From Actinomycetota bacterium (lineage in GTDB: Bacteria; Actinomycetota; Actinomycetes; Nanopelagicales; Nanopelagicaceae): a stretch of DNA of 64,000 nucleotides. Position numbers and translations under genes: made by a program. The notes beneath the pieces are model-generated. The model saw only the letters and a list, made by a program, of their open reading frames with translations. It was not told the origin of the DNA and did not search any database. Shown piece after piece: positions 40,080 through 47,611 of this stretch. The stretch lies in NCBI GenBank assembly GCA_009699205.1, contig WLOP01000006.1, positions 50,892-114,891 on the forward strand, read 5' to 3'. The stretch's first letter is position 1. Every line of letters begins with the position of its first letter.

Positions 40080-40757
40080 CTACTTAGGCATTACCTGCTT
40101 AGGACATTTGCTGAGAATTAACACCATCGCATCTTTCTCTGGCGCCGTTAACCACAATCCATATTTATATTTCACGGCCAACTGGCGTGCCACATACGCG
40201 CAGCGATAACTTTTAAGTGGAGGCAACCACGTGGCTGCATCTCCATCGCTCTTCTGCGAATTCAGACTTCCTTTTACGGCCAACAAATTTAAAGGGTCAT
40301 TGGCAAATAGAGTCCGACCCTCTTTGCTCAGGGCAAAGGCGCCTGTCTGCCACGCATTAGAAAGAGCAACAACGTGGTCTATCTGCACGTCCAAACTGGT
40401 GCCAACTCCACGGACAAAATAAACCTTCGTACCCGAATAGGGATCGCGCAAGATGCCTGCGGCGATGAGACAGCTGGAACCTTTATAAACGATGCTCGTT
40501 AAATCCCGTTTAAGAATGTCATTTCTTGTATCGCATCCATTTTGATCAACGTCTTTCCAGGCGGTGCCAAATTCCTCACGGGAATACCCGGTCTTTGGTG
40601 CCCGCCCTTTCACTGAAATATTGGCTAGCGCCTGCGCAACGGTTACCTGGCGCTTTGCGACCGTTGCTGTGGCTACCGGAGGCGTTGTGGATGCAATTAA
40701 CGCCACTGGCAGGGTAAGCCAAATAAAGACTTTTAGGCCAGATCTACGCAGAGTCAC
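40080..40757 (-). CDS. Secreted HNH nuclease, DUF1524/GmrSD C-terminal-like
   Basis: About 225 aa. Start GTG 40757 is chosen because GGAGG lies 8 nt upstream and a signal peptide begins there (VTLRRSGLKVFIWLTLPVAL). The mature part has the DUF1524 HNH core: VQIDHVVALSNAW with catalytic DH, then NDPLNLLAVKGSLNSQK, and the conserved CAYVARQLAVKYKYGLWL. Cys pairs suggest disulfides. Exported actinobacterial members are presumed extracellular nucleases that could supply phosphate or nucleotides; no partner for restriction is nearby. Confidence 0.9.
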   Translation of the reverse strand: MTLRRSGLKVFIWLTLPVALIASTTPPVATATVAKRQVTVAQALANISVKGRAPKTGYSREEFGTAWKDVDQNGCDTRNDILKRDLTSIVYKGSSCLIAAGILRDPYSGTKVYFVRGVGTSLDVQIDHVVALSNAWQTGAFALSKEGRTLFANDPLNLLAVKGSLNSQKSDGDAATWLPPLKSYRCAYVARQLAVKYKYGLWLTAPEKDAMVLILSKCPKQVMPK

Positions 40758-40851
40758 ATGGCAATCCTCCACCATTTGGGGTGGCAGACCAATCCCCACT
40801 GCGCTGATAGGGTTTGCTGCGCGCTCGCGGTTTCCTCACATCGAGCGTCTC

Positions 40852-40924
40852 GGGTGGTTAGCTCAGTTGGTAGAGCAGGTGACTCTTAATCACCGGGTCG
40901 GGGGTTCGAGTCCCTCACCACCCA
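40852..40924 (+). tRNA. tRNA-Lys (anticodon CTT)
   Basis: Cloverleaf with acceptor GGGTGGT/ACCACCC, anticodon stem GGTGA/TCACC and loop CTCTTAA (CTT). Discriminator A; CCA not encoded. Its last 18 bases plus one are repeated at 41740-41758. Confidence 0.97.
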
Positions 40925-40925
40925 C
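40907..40925 (+). repeat. Putative attachment repeat (tRNA-Lys copy)
   Basis: CGAGTCCCTCACCACCCAC at the 3' end of tRNA-Lys is a perfect 19-bp match to 41740-41758, bracketing the DUF402 gene. 3' tRNA ends are typical integrase targets; no integrase gene is present in the bracket. Confidence 0.6.
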
Positions 40926-41010
40926 TTACGTAGGTAAATCTAAGTTCTATATCCAAACCTTGGATGTAGATCTGTGTTCTAGATATTGGATATATCTGCC
41001 AAACCTATTG

Positions 41011-41601
41011 CTAACCCAAAATCTTAGGTGGAATCCAATCTTTCCATGAAATATCCCACGGCACTTCACCGAGAGAAAGTTTAGACTCTACGGCAATGCA
41101 ATTCTCAAGAATTCTAGATACATCTTCTTCAGTGTAGACACCCATTTTGAGAGCAAGTTCCAACTCGTCCTCATCCCGCCGTAACCAATTCTTAAAATCT
41201 TTTTCAACTATCAGATCTAGAGTTTCATCCATTGTCGTAAAACCATCCACAAGTCTTTCTAATGGTCTTTGAAAGTTAACATACCAACTTTGAACTCCTC
41301 CTACTTCGGGAACAGTTGCGAAGATTTCAAAATTCGCATCTGCTGGAGCAATTCTTAGAAAGCCAGGGTATTTAAATTCACGCTTCTCTAGAGACCATTC
41401 TCCTGACAGCCACATACCGAAACAGATTTCTCCATGTTGTACATCTCTTGGATAATCAATCAATGTGCCAGGAGAGAGCCAAGTGACTGTTTGATCGCTG
41501 TTATCTGCAACTACGGATACAGGCCTAGAAGTCCAGATTTTCCCATTGAGTATTTCACGCATGTAAATAGAGTCACCTGCTGAGAAATAAGAGGTTTCCA
41601 T
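41011..41601 (-). CDS. DUF402 / FomD-like protein
   Basis: 196 aa. The beta-barrel part (RPVSVVADNSDQTVTWLSPG) and the following WYVNFQRPLERLVDGFTTMD, then the Asp-rich helix LDLIVEKDFKNWLRRDEDEL, fit the DUF402 family, whose known members hydrolyse nucleotides or nucleotide conjugates (Ntdp, FomD). Metal ligands would be the Asp/Glu cluster. It is the only gene between the two copies of the tRNA-Lys 3' sequence. Predicted leaderless from TATTAT. Confidence 0.8.
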   Translation of the reverse strand: METSYFSAGDSIYMREILNGKIWTSRPVSVVADNSDQTVTWLSPGTLIDYPRDVQHGEICFGMWLSGEWSLEKREFKYPGFLRIAPADANFEIFATVPEVGGVQSWYVNFQRPLERLVDGFTTMDETLDLIVEKDFKNWLRRDEDELELALKMGVYTEEDVSRILENCIAVESKLSLGEVPWDISWKDWIPPKILG

Positions 41602-41607
41602 GTACTA

Positions 41608-41613
41608 ATAATA
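41608..41613 (-). promoter_or_regulatory. Leaderless -10 element of DUF402 gene
   Basis: TATTAT on the minus strand, 6 nt before ATG 41601; no Shine-Dalgarno. Confidence 0.6.
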
Positions 41614-41739
41614 GAGTCCTAGAGTTTTCATGCTCTCAGAAGGCTGGCTTTGTCTGCCATACCCCCTAAAGTAGGAGATGAGTCAAGAGCGGATATATCT
41701 GCAAAATGGGTCAAATGGGATGGTTTGAAGGTTTGATAA

Positions 41740-41758
41740 CGAGTCCCTCACCACCCAC
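41740..41758 (+). repeat. Putative attachment repeat (distal copy)
   Basis: Perfect 19-bp copy of the tRNA-Lys 3' end (40907-40925), 833 bp downstream. The preceding bases do not continue the tRNA, so this is a fragment, not a second tRNA gene. Confidence 0.6.
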
Positions 41759-41836
41759 ACTAAAGGTGCTGGCCCCGAGATCTAGATCCAACTCTTAGAA
41801 GTAGTTGACGTTTATGTGTGCATGATGAGTGTGACG

Positions 41837-42370
41837 TTAAACAGCGTCAAGAAAAGCAGGAATCACGATTTCGTTGTACTGCAAAAAGCCAGGCTTAAAT
41901 GGCGGATCAAATCGACAGATTCGCGTTTCATCAGAGAGTGCAATGTTAACTTTAGAAACGCTGGTGCGAAGCGCGTCGGTTATCTTTCGTGAGAGCTCAT
42001 CTGTTGCTCTGCCGCGGAATGATTTGGCAACGCATGTTTCGGTAGGTAATTCACGTAATTTGATTTGTGGGTCGTGCGGATCTGGCAAGTGGCCAAAGGT
42101 GCTACCTGATGGCATTACGAACGAAACAAACCAAGTTGCGGATTCCGATTTATCTGTTTTTTGGGCAGTGATTACCGGGGCAGTCATCGCGATTTTTTGT
42201 GAAGCCATATTTCCCTTTGAAATGTAGTTAAATAACGAAGAGAAAGCGCTACTTGTTGCATTTGAATACTGGGCAGAAACTTTGACCTCTGCGATGACGC
42301 AAGGCAGATATTCACGAAGTTCAAAATCCTCATAAGTACGTAGCACTTTAAATTCTTGCCGTTCAGTCAT
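41837..42370 (-). CDS. SOUL-family haem-binding-like protein
   Basis: 177 aa covering one SOUL/HEBP domain: FKVLRTYEDFELREYLPCV at the N-terminus, KIAMTAPVI in the middle and ICRFDPPFKPGFLQYNE near the end. Family members bind haem or tetrapyrroles in eukaryotes; the bacterial role is unclear. No signal peptide. Predicted leaderless from TAGGCT. Confidence 0.9.
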   Translation of the reverse strand: MTERQEFKVLRTYEDFELREYLPCVIAEVKVSAQYSNATSSAFSSLFNYISKGNMASQKIAMTAPVITAQKTDKSESATWFVSFVMPSGSTFGHLPDPHDPQIKLRELPTETCVAKSFRGRATDELSRKITDALRTSVSKVNIALSDETRICRFDPPFKPGFLQYNEIVIPAFLDAV

Positions 42371-42376
42371 AAATGA

Positions 42377-42382
42377 AGCCTA
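42377..42382 (-). promoter_or_regulatory. Leaderless -10 element of SOUL gene
   Basis: TAGGCT on the minus strand, 6 nt before ATG 42370; no Shine-Dalgarno. Confidence 0.6.
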
Positions 42383-42535
42383 CTCTTGCACCGCGCCCAA
42401 ATACCCGCTAATCAGTTCAAACCATTAATTTTTTGACATATCTCATAAGCCTCATATGCCCTTTGTATTTCTATTTCTTCTTATAACCCTTGGGGCAGAC
42501 AGCTCAATGCCTTGTAGCTAAGAATTCTTGGTAAA

Positions 42536-42576
42536 CGGTTAGTAGAGATGTGAGTGATTTCTTCTCTACTAACCGC
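42536..42576. repeat. 13-bp perfect inverted repeat
   Basis: CGGTTAGTAGAGA (42536-42548) and TCTCTACTAACCG (42563-42575) are exact reverse complements around a 14-nt loop. No T-run follows on either strand, so it is not a standard terminator; a protein-binding site or structured RNA is possible. Confidence 0.75.
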
Positions 42577-42902
42577 TATATCAAACTCTAAGGACTTCGA
42601 GTGTGTATCCGCCTTATTTCGAATTTTGTTGATCGGAAGGTAGATTATCCACATGAGTTTCGACATATTTTTTGTATGTTTCGATAACCAATGCTTCGGC
42701 ATTTAGCCCAACAGATGCCACGCCTCTGACTAAATGGGCAAAAATGTTAATGTCGACTCAATCAATAACTTCGCTTATTTCGGTTGGCCTTGTTGTCGCG
42801 CGCGCCGTCAACATCCCGCCTTAACCTGCGGGCTCGATACTCTCAATGGATAATCAGCTGACATTTGTGAATCTGTAAATCCCGAGGCAGCAATAGCGCC
42901 TC

Positions 42903-43964
42903 TTAATTGTGTTGGTAAATATCCCTCAAGTAGCCCCCTGAATACACATCAGGATTATATTCAATTCCAAGTCGATAGCCGTCGTCGAAGGTGGGTTCTA
43001 CATCACCCGAGATATGCCAACACAAACGATATGGAGAAGTTGGATCCCCCACTTCCTGCTCAAAGTCACATGAAGATTGATTTATCACACCATCTGGTGA
43101 GAAGCCGAGTGATTGCGCATCTCCATCCATAAAAGGCGTGTAATACCAATATGTTCCATTTGCAAGGTGTGGAGAATTTTCAGCAGTAACTGTAAATACA
43201 TCTTCTCGCGGAGCTGCGGCTAGTAAGAGCGCAGTGTCCCCTCCCACTGCTCGCCCAAAGACAGCAAGATAAGGTTCAGTGCAATTATTTAGCGCATCAG
43301 AAACTGGAGTCGTTTCATCAGTGTAGTTATTTTCAAAGCAAGGTGTCCAGCCCGCTGCTGTTAGCTGGCTCAACGGAACATTTAGCTGAGGACCTGACGG
43401 GTAGTAACTTGTGACAGTGTCGCCACTTTCGATGGTTACTTTGTAAACTTCACTGGAATTTAAAGTTGGCACAAGTATTGTCACTGTAAATGCCGAACCA
43501 TCGCTAGCATCGACAGATATTCCACCTGTAACTGCGGAAAAATCATTTCCTGTGTCTTGTACAACAATTTCAGACACTCCAGAGAGAAGTTCCAGTGGTG
43601 TGCTATCAGACTGAGCATAAGCCTTAATTGTGAAAATTTTTCCATCGCAAGCGACATCAATATCTGAAACTGAAATTGTCCCGAGTTGGAAAACGCCTGT
43701 CGCATCACTTGGCGTTGGGATTGGTGATGGTGTTGCTGAATTATCGAAAGAGGATCCAGGAGTGACGGTTATCTGGCTATCACACGCTGTTGTCTGGGCA
43801 ACACCTTGTCCGAATTCGACAGGTCCTGAATTAATATTAATATTTGCAGCAAGAGTCGACCCCAATGCAATTGCAGAAACTAGAAGGCAGACTCCGAAAA
43901 CCGCACGGAAGTTCTTGCTTCGCTGTGGCGATCCCTCGCGAGAGGCAAAATTCAATATTTCCAT
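42903..43964 (-). CDS. Exported surface protein with shared LAANININ module
   Basis: 353 aa. A signal segment (residues about 17-40) runs into STLAANININSGPVEFGQG, almost the same as in the protein at 45910-47511. The next 150 residues (ITVTPGSSFDNS..., FQLGTISVSDIDVACDGK, YKVTIESGD) form a beta-rich module also seen in that protein and in the truncated gene at the window end. The C-terminal 170 residues have several Cys and aromatic residues and no recognised domain. No sorting motif or anchor. GGGGG abuts the ATG, and CACCCT 6 nt upstream is a weak leaderless -10. Confidence 0.75.
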   Translation of the reverse strand: MEILNFASREGSPQRSKNFRAVFGVCLLVSAIALGSTLAANININSGPVEFGQGVAQTTACDSQITVTPGSSFDNSATPSPIPTPSDATGVFQLGTISVSDIDVACDGKIFTIKAYAQSDSTPLELLSGVSEIVVQDTGNDFSAVTGGISVDASDGSAFTVTILVPTLNSSEVYKVTIESGDTVTSYYPSGPQLNVPLSQLTAAGWTPCFENNYTDETTPVSDALNNCTEPYLAVFGRAVGGDTALLLAAAPREDVFTVTAENSPHLANGTYWYYTPFMDGDAQSLGFSPDGVINQSSCDFEQEVGDPTSPYRLCWHISGDVEPTFDDGYRLGIEYNPDVYSGGYLRDIYQHN

Positions 43965-44088
43965 CCCCCTAGGGTGTCAAAGGGTGGCTCCACATTCAAT
44001 TTAGGGGTTGGTTTACCCAACCTTTTGGAGAAAAATCTTTCACTCTCCTGGCACAAATATTCAGAGGGAAGAAATCTCGGCTCTTGCC

Positions 44089-44094
44089 TAGAAT
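44089..44094 (+). promoter_or_regulatory. Leaderless -10 element of DUF2236 gene
   Basis: TAGAAT, 6 nt before GTG 44101. The AGGAG in between touches the start codon and is too close to serve as a Shine-Dalgarno. Confidence 0.55.
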
Positions 44095-44100
44095 TAGGAG

Positions 44101-45021
44101 GTGCCCAGAATCCACCACTTTGCCTTAACCCAGAAGTTGACCGGCAAATTTGCCGACTACTTCCGCGAGGCTGTCTCGGGCCATAAAGATGGGAAACCTG
44201 ATTGGGTTAAGAGCATCGAAACTGGGGATGCTGGATTATTCAAAGAAGATGGTGCGGTATGGCAAGTGCATGGTTCGCCTGCAACGTTAGTAGGCGGGAT
44301 TCGTGCCCTCCTATTGCAAGCTGCCCACCCTGCGCCTTTAAGCGGCGTTGCCCAACATTCTCGATATGAATCCGATCCTCTTGGTCGCTTGGCCGGCACC
44401 ACGCGATGGCTAACAATTACAACATTTGGTTCTACCGAAGCAATTGCGCACGAAGCTAAACGAGTAAATGCAATGCATGCACATGTATCTGGGGATTACG
44501 AAAAAAAAGATGGCTCGCACTCTAGTTACAGGGCCACTGATCCACGTTTCTTGCTCTGGGTACATTGCGCATTCACAGATTCATTTCTTAAGTCCCACCT
44601 CGCGTTGGGATATCCCATCAATGATGGTGCCGATGAATATGTGAAGGATTGGGCAAAAAGCGCGATACCACTTGGGTTAACTCACGCTCCGCTCAGCGTC
44701 GCCGAGCTAGAAGCGCAACTGGCAGATTTTCGCAGGAACGACTTGGGGCGCTCAGCACCCACAGAAGATGTGGTGCGATTTATCCTTAATCCTCCATTTG
44801 GTCGCTTTGCAATGGTTTTCTACAACCTCTTAGCCAAAGCCGCAATCTGCACGCTTCATGAGAATGAATTACATATTTTGGGCTTGAAACCTCCCGGCAA
44901 GATCTGGTTGAAAATAACACGATTTGCTCTCAATATCTTTACAGCAATTTTGGGTCCTGAATCCCCAAGCCAAGAGGTTGCGCGTGCAAGACTTGAGAAG
45001 GATAAGAGTAAAAACCGTTAA
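44101..45021 (+). CDS. DUF2236 oxygenase-like protein (MpaB/Lcp-type)
   Basis: 306 aa helical haem-oxygenase-like domain: HPAPLSGVAQHSRYESDPLG, LGRLAGTTRWLTITTFGS, HAHVSG and WVHCAFTDSFL are the conserved blocks of the DUF2236 / MpaB / rubber-oxygenase superfamily, with candidate haem-ligating His residues. No signal peptide. Exact substrate unknown. Start GTG 44101 is set by the -10 spacing. It ends 9 bp before the DUF4389 gene, which has its own promoter. Confidence 0.88.
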   Translation: MPRIHHFALTQKLTGKFADYFREAVSGHKDGKPDWVKSIETGDAGLFKEDGAVWQVHGSPATLVGGIRALLLQAAHPAPLSGVAQHSRYESDPLGRLAGTTRWLTITTFGSTEAIAHEAKRVNAMHAHVSGDYEKKDGSHSSYRATDPRFLLWVHCAFTDSFLKSHLALGYPINDGADEYVKDWAKSAIPLGLTHAPLSVAELEAQLADFRRNDLGRSAPTEDVVRFILNPPFGRFAMVFYNLLAKAAICTLHENELHILGLKPPGKIWLKITRFALNIFTAILGPESPSQEVARARLEKDKSKNR

Positions 45022-45024
45022 ACT
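45019..45024 (+). promoter_or_regulatory. Leaderless -10 element of DUF4389 gene
   Basis: TAAACT, 6 nt before ATG 45031 and overlapping the stop region of the DUF2236 gene. Confidence 0.5.
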
Positions 45025-45030
45025 TTCTAC

Positions 45031-45636
45031 ATGAGCAATCAAATTGAAACTACCTATAAAGTCCAACTAGAAAACCGTAATCGTTCAACAGTTTTCTTTC
45101 GCCTTATTCTCATCGCTCCCGTCGGAATCTTTGTAGCCTCCTTTGGAGGGTTCAACAACAACGGCGACAATTACTTCCTCGCAAGTTACACCTCAGGGTT
45201 ATTCGTAATCCCTGTCGTCTTAGCGCTTCTCTTTCGAGGTGTATACCCAAGCTACGCGTTATCTTTAAATAAATCCCTCTTGGGTTTATTCAACCGCATA
45301 ACCGCATATGTCACTTTACTCACTGATGAATATCCCTCGATCGAAGAAAGCGACGTTGTCGCTATTACCTACCCAGAAATCAATGGCGGAAAATCTCTCA
45401 GCCAAGGATTGCCTCTAGTTAAATGGTTCCTAGCGATTCCTCTATATATCCTTGGTTGTCTATATTCCATCTATGCGCTTGTCCTAGTTATCTTAGGTTG
45501 GTTTTCAATCCTCTCCTCAGGAACTTTCCCGCAAGCTAGCGCCGAAGGAATCGTAAAAGTCAGTCAATACTGGAATCGAATTTATGGCTACGCAGTTCTC
45601 CTTGTAACGGACGAATATCCATCTATTAACCTTTAG
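45031..45636 (+). CDS. DUF4389 membrane protein
   Basis: 201 aa with about four hydrophobic segments (near 27-45, 52-70, 118-135 and 140-160). The duplicated phrase TDEYPSIEE / TDEYPSINL and the central YPEINGGKSLSQGLPLVKWF mark the DUF4389 family, common in actinobacteria. Function unknown. A strong bidirectional terminator follows. Confidence 0.85.
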   Translation: MSNQIETTYKVQLENRNRSTVFFRLILIAPVGIFVASFGGFNNNGDNYFLASYTSGLFVIPVVLALLFRGVYPSYALSLNKSLLGLFNRITAYVTLLTDEYPSIEESDVVAITYPEINGGKSLSQGLPLVKWFLAIPLYILGCLYSIYALVLVILGWFSILSSGTFPQASAEGIVKVSQYWNRIYGYAVLLVTDEYPSINL

Positions 45637-45737
45637 AGATTGGCTCGTCATAGAAAAACGTTCCAAAGGTGCTTAATCCTTCATGAAATCGACTAAAACT
45701 CTTTCCTAAATTGTAGATACTCTTAGATTAGAAGCAT

Positions 45738-45775
45738 AAAAAATAGAGCGGGGAATTCTCCTCGCTCTATTTTTT
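45738..45775. terminator. Bidirectional rho-independent terminator
   Basis: Near-perfect hairpin: AAATAGAGCGGGGA (left arm to 45754) pairs with TCCTCGCTCTATTT (45759-45772) around ATTC, flanked by A-run and T-run. Serves the DUF4389 gene on plus and the surface-protein gene on minus. Confidence 0.9.
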
Positions 45776-45784
45776 ATTTAGCTA

Positions 45785-45886
45785 TTACTTCTTGCGGCGC
45801 TTAATTCCTTGAGTCTGGTAATACTGACGCCAGATTCCACGATGGATAGGAATTCGCATAGGAAGGCGAGCAGGGGTAGCACTCAC
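45785..45886 (-). CDS. Candidate small basic ORF (33 codons)
   Basis: GTG 45886 to TAA 45785 reads MSATPARLPMRIPIHRGI... and ends GIKRRKK, a strongly basic tail. The stop lies 10 bp before the shared terminator, so the frame would be the last element of the surface-protein transcript. No Shine-Dalgarno is visible at GTG 45886; ATG 45859 is an alternative. The frame continues open upstream into the larger gene, so it may be a chance frame. Low confidence. Confidence 0.25.
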   Translation of the reverse strand: MSATPARLPMRIPIHRGIWRQYYQTQGIKRRKK

Positions 45887-45909
45887 TAAGGATAAAATTG
45901 AATGCTCTA

Positions 45910-47511
45910 CTACTGAACAAATACAGCAAGTTGGAAAGTTCCAGAGAAGTAACTGCCACCTGGATCAAGATTCACATAAGAATCGGTACCTTCGCCGCCG
46001 TTAAAATATGAATCCTCATTCACCGTTGTCACTACATCATCTCCCGGCCCGCCATAGGCAATGGAGCCCCACATATTTTCAATTGAGTCATTGCCCGCTC
46101 CTCCGAAGAAAACATCTCGAAGGAATACATCGGTGCTTGCTCCTCGATCTTGTTGCTCTGAATCAAGGCCAAATAATTCATTGACTTGATTATTTCCGCA
46201 GAACAAATCTTGTATACCGGTGTTATCGTAAACCATACTGCCACTTGAAGCTTCTCCATCGAAACCAGCAATATGAACATAGAGTTCATTTGCCGTTAGC
46301 GCAGCGTCGGCATCGGTGATATTTGGGAAGCTAAGAGCGTTGAGGATGTCGTACATCGTGAACTCGCCATCAAGATTTGTCACGCAACGCGAAAGAGCCA
46401 ATTCCATAGGCGTGACGGTATGTGAGAAATACTGGGTTGCGATTATTGCTGGAGTTCCCAAAGCATCCCAACCTAATTGAGCGATAGAGCCACGATTGCC
46501 CTGCGAATGCCAAGCGTCAAAGGAATAAGTCTGCCCTACGAGGAATACCCCCGAACCCGATGCGTTGAAGTCGGCAAAACTTGTGTTTAAATCACCATAG
46601 GCACCTTGCGGACGCCAATTTTCATCTATAACTGCCGTGCCACCAATTGTTACTTGGAATCCGTCATCATTAGAAGACCAAAAATGTATGAGCGCAGTTG
46701 TACTTCCATCATACGTTCCAGGAATTGTGATGCTTCCAGTAAAATGATCCAGGTAATTGTCCCCTCCGCAAGAAGAGTTAGCGCCACCGCCGTTAAAATT
46801 ATTATTAATCTGGGAGTCAATTCCTAAGTCACAAAGTGTGCGTCCAGATTCCGACATTGCTGGTCCGGAAGACGTTAAGTCAGCATAAGCTAAATCATCT
46901 GCTTCATTGAATAAGAAAGTCTTCCAAAGCAGCCCCGCATCTCCCGCTGAAACAACCGCAGATCCATCGTGTGCCTGAGTTTCAACGGTAATTTTATAAA
47001 TATCAGTTGTTACTGCGGTTGAATCTGAAAAACTTAAGGTAAAACTTGTCGATGTTGCACTTGTTATAGAACCTGCGAAGGTAGCACTTGCGCTCTTGCC
47101 TGCAACGACTGAGACGGTAGAGGCTCCATCGAAATAGACATTTGCAACCGTGGCCCCTGCGCCATCTAAAGCAAGGGCTGAACTTGTTTCTGGATAGACC
47201 GAGATTAAGAAGTCCTTACCGATACACGATGAAGGAATATCTGCAACGGTCACTTGCGAAAGATAGAAAAGATTTTCGCCGCTGTTTGAAAAAGTAGATA
47301 AAGGCGTCACAAGTATGTGATCACTGCCCGTGCAAGATGTGGTCATTGCAATGCCTTGGCCGAACTCAACGGGCCCTGTATTGATGTTGATATTTGCAGC
47401 CAAAGTTGAAGCCATCGCTGCAACTGCTGCGAGAAATCCCACACCTAAAATAACCTTGAGCGGCATACGACCGCGCGAAGGCTTTGATGGTTGGAAATTC
47501 AGGACAGACAC
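45910..47511 (-). CDS. Large exported surface protein with PA14-like and RTX-like repeats
   Basis: 533 aa. Signal segment (about 19-38) leads into STLAANININTGPVEFGQG, shared with the 42903-43964 protein. A beta-rich module follows (about 60-195, YKITVETQ). Then a PA14/fibro-slime-like domain (about 225-350, with IHFWSSNDDGFQVTIGG and FDAWHSQGNRGSIAQLGW), a His/Cys linker region, and three glycine-rich RTX-type turns near the C-terminus (GGAGNDSIE, GGPGDDVV, GGEGTDSY) expected to bind calcium. GTG 47511 has AGGAG 9 nt upstream. Likely adhesin or carbohydrate-binding; no anchor seen. Confidence 0.8.
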   Translation of the reverse strand: MSVLNFQPSKPSRGRMPLKVILGVGFLAAVAAMASTLAANININTGPVEFGQGIAMTTSCTGSDHILVTPLSTFSNSGENLFYLSQVTVADIPSSCIGKDFLISVYPETSSALALDGAGATVANVYFDGASTVSVVAGKSASATFAGSITSATSTSFTLSFSDSTAVTTDIYKITVETQAHDGSAVVSAGDAGLLWKTFLFNEADDLAYADLTSSGPAMSESGRTLCDLGIDSQINNNFNGGGANSSCGGDNYLDHFTGSITIPGTYDGSTTALIHFWSSNDDGFQVTIGGTAVIDENWRPQGAYGDLNTSFADFNASGSGVFLVGQTYSFDAWHSQGNRGSIAQLGWDALGTPAIIATQYFSHTVTPMELALSRCVTNLDGEFTMYDILNALSFPNITDADAALTANELYVHIAGFDGEASSGSMVYDNTGIQDLFCGNNQVNELFGLDSEQQDRGASTDVFLRDVFFGGAGNDSIENMWGSIAYGGPGDDVVTTVNEDSYFNGGEGTDSYVNLDPGGSYFSGTFQLAVFVQ

Positions 47512-47611
47512 CCTGACATTCTCCTCTCGAGACCGCTCCGAGACAATCAGGAGGTTGGGCTAACCCAACCTTTTAAGGCCTAGGTTTACGCACGATTCAT
47601 GAGTTACTCGG

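Larger units (their letters stand above)
42371..42902. other. 532-bp intergenic region
   Basis: I see no convincing gene. A 73-codon frame at 42481-42702 (minus) has no Shine-Dalgarno, no family resemblance and odd composition. The region holds the SOUL promoter (42377-42382) and a 13-bp perfect inverted repeat at 42536-42575. It is more AT-rich than the flanking genes. Confidence 0.5.

Noticed and set aside
40564..41049. 161-codon plus-strand ORF
   Set aside because: Crosses tRNA-Lys and the antisense of the secreted HNH gene; its similarity-looking parts come from the tRNA.
41740..41758. Second tRNA-Lys gene
   Set aside because: Only the last 19 bases match; the D-arm, anticodon arm and 5' acceptor are absent.
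42481..42702. 73-codon ORF on minus strand in the intergenic region
   Set aside because: No Shine-Dalgarno or -10 at the correct spacing, no recognisable family, and the inverted repeat lies inside it.
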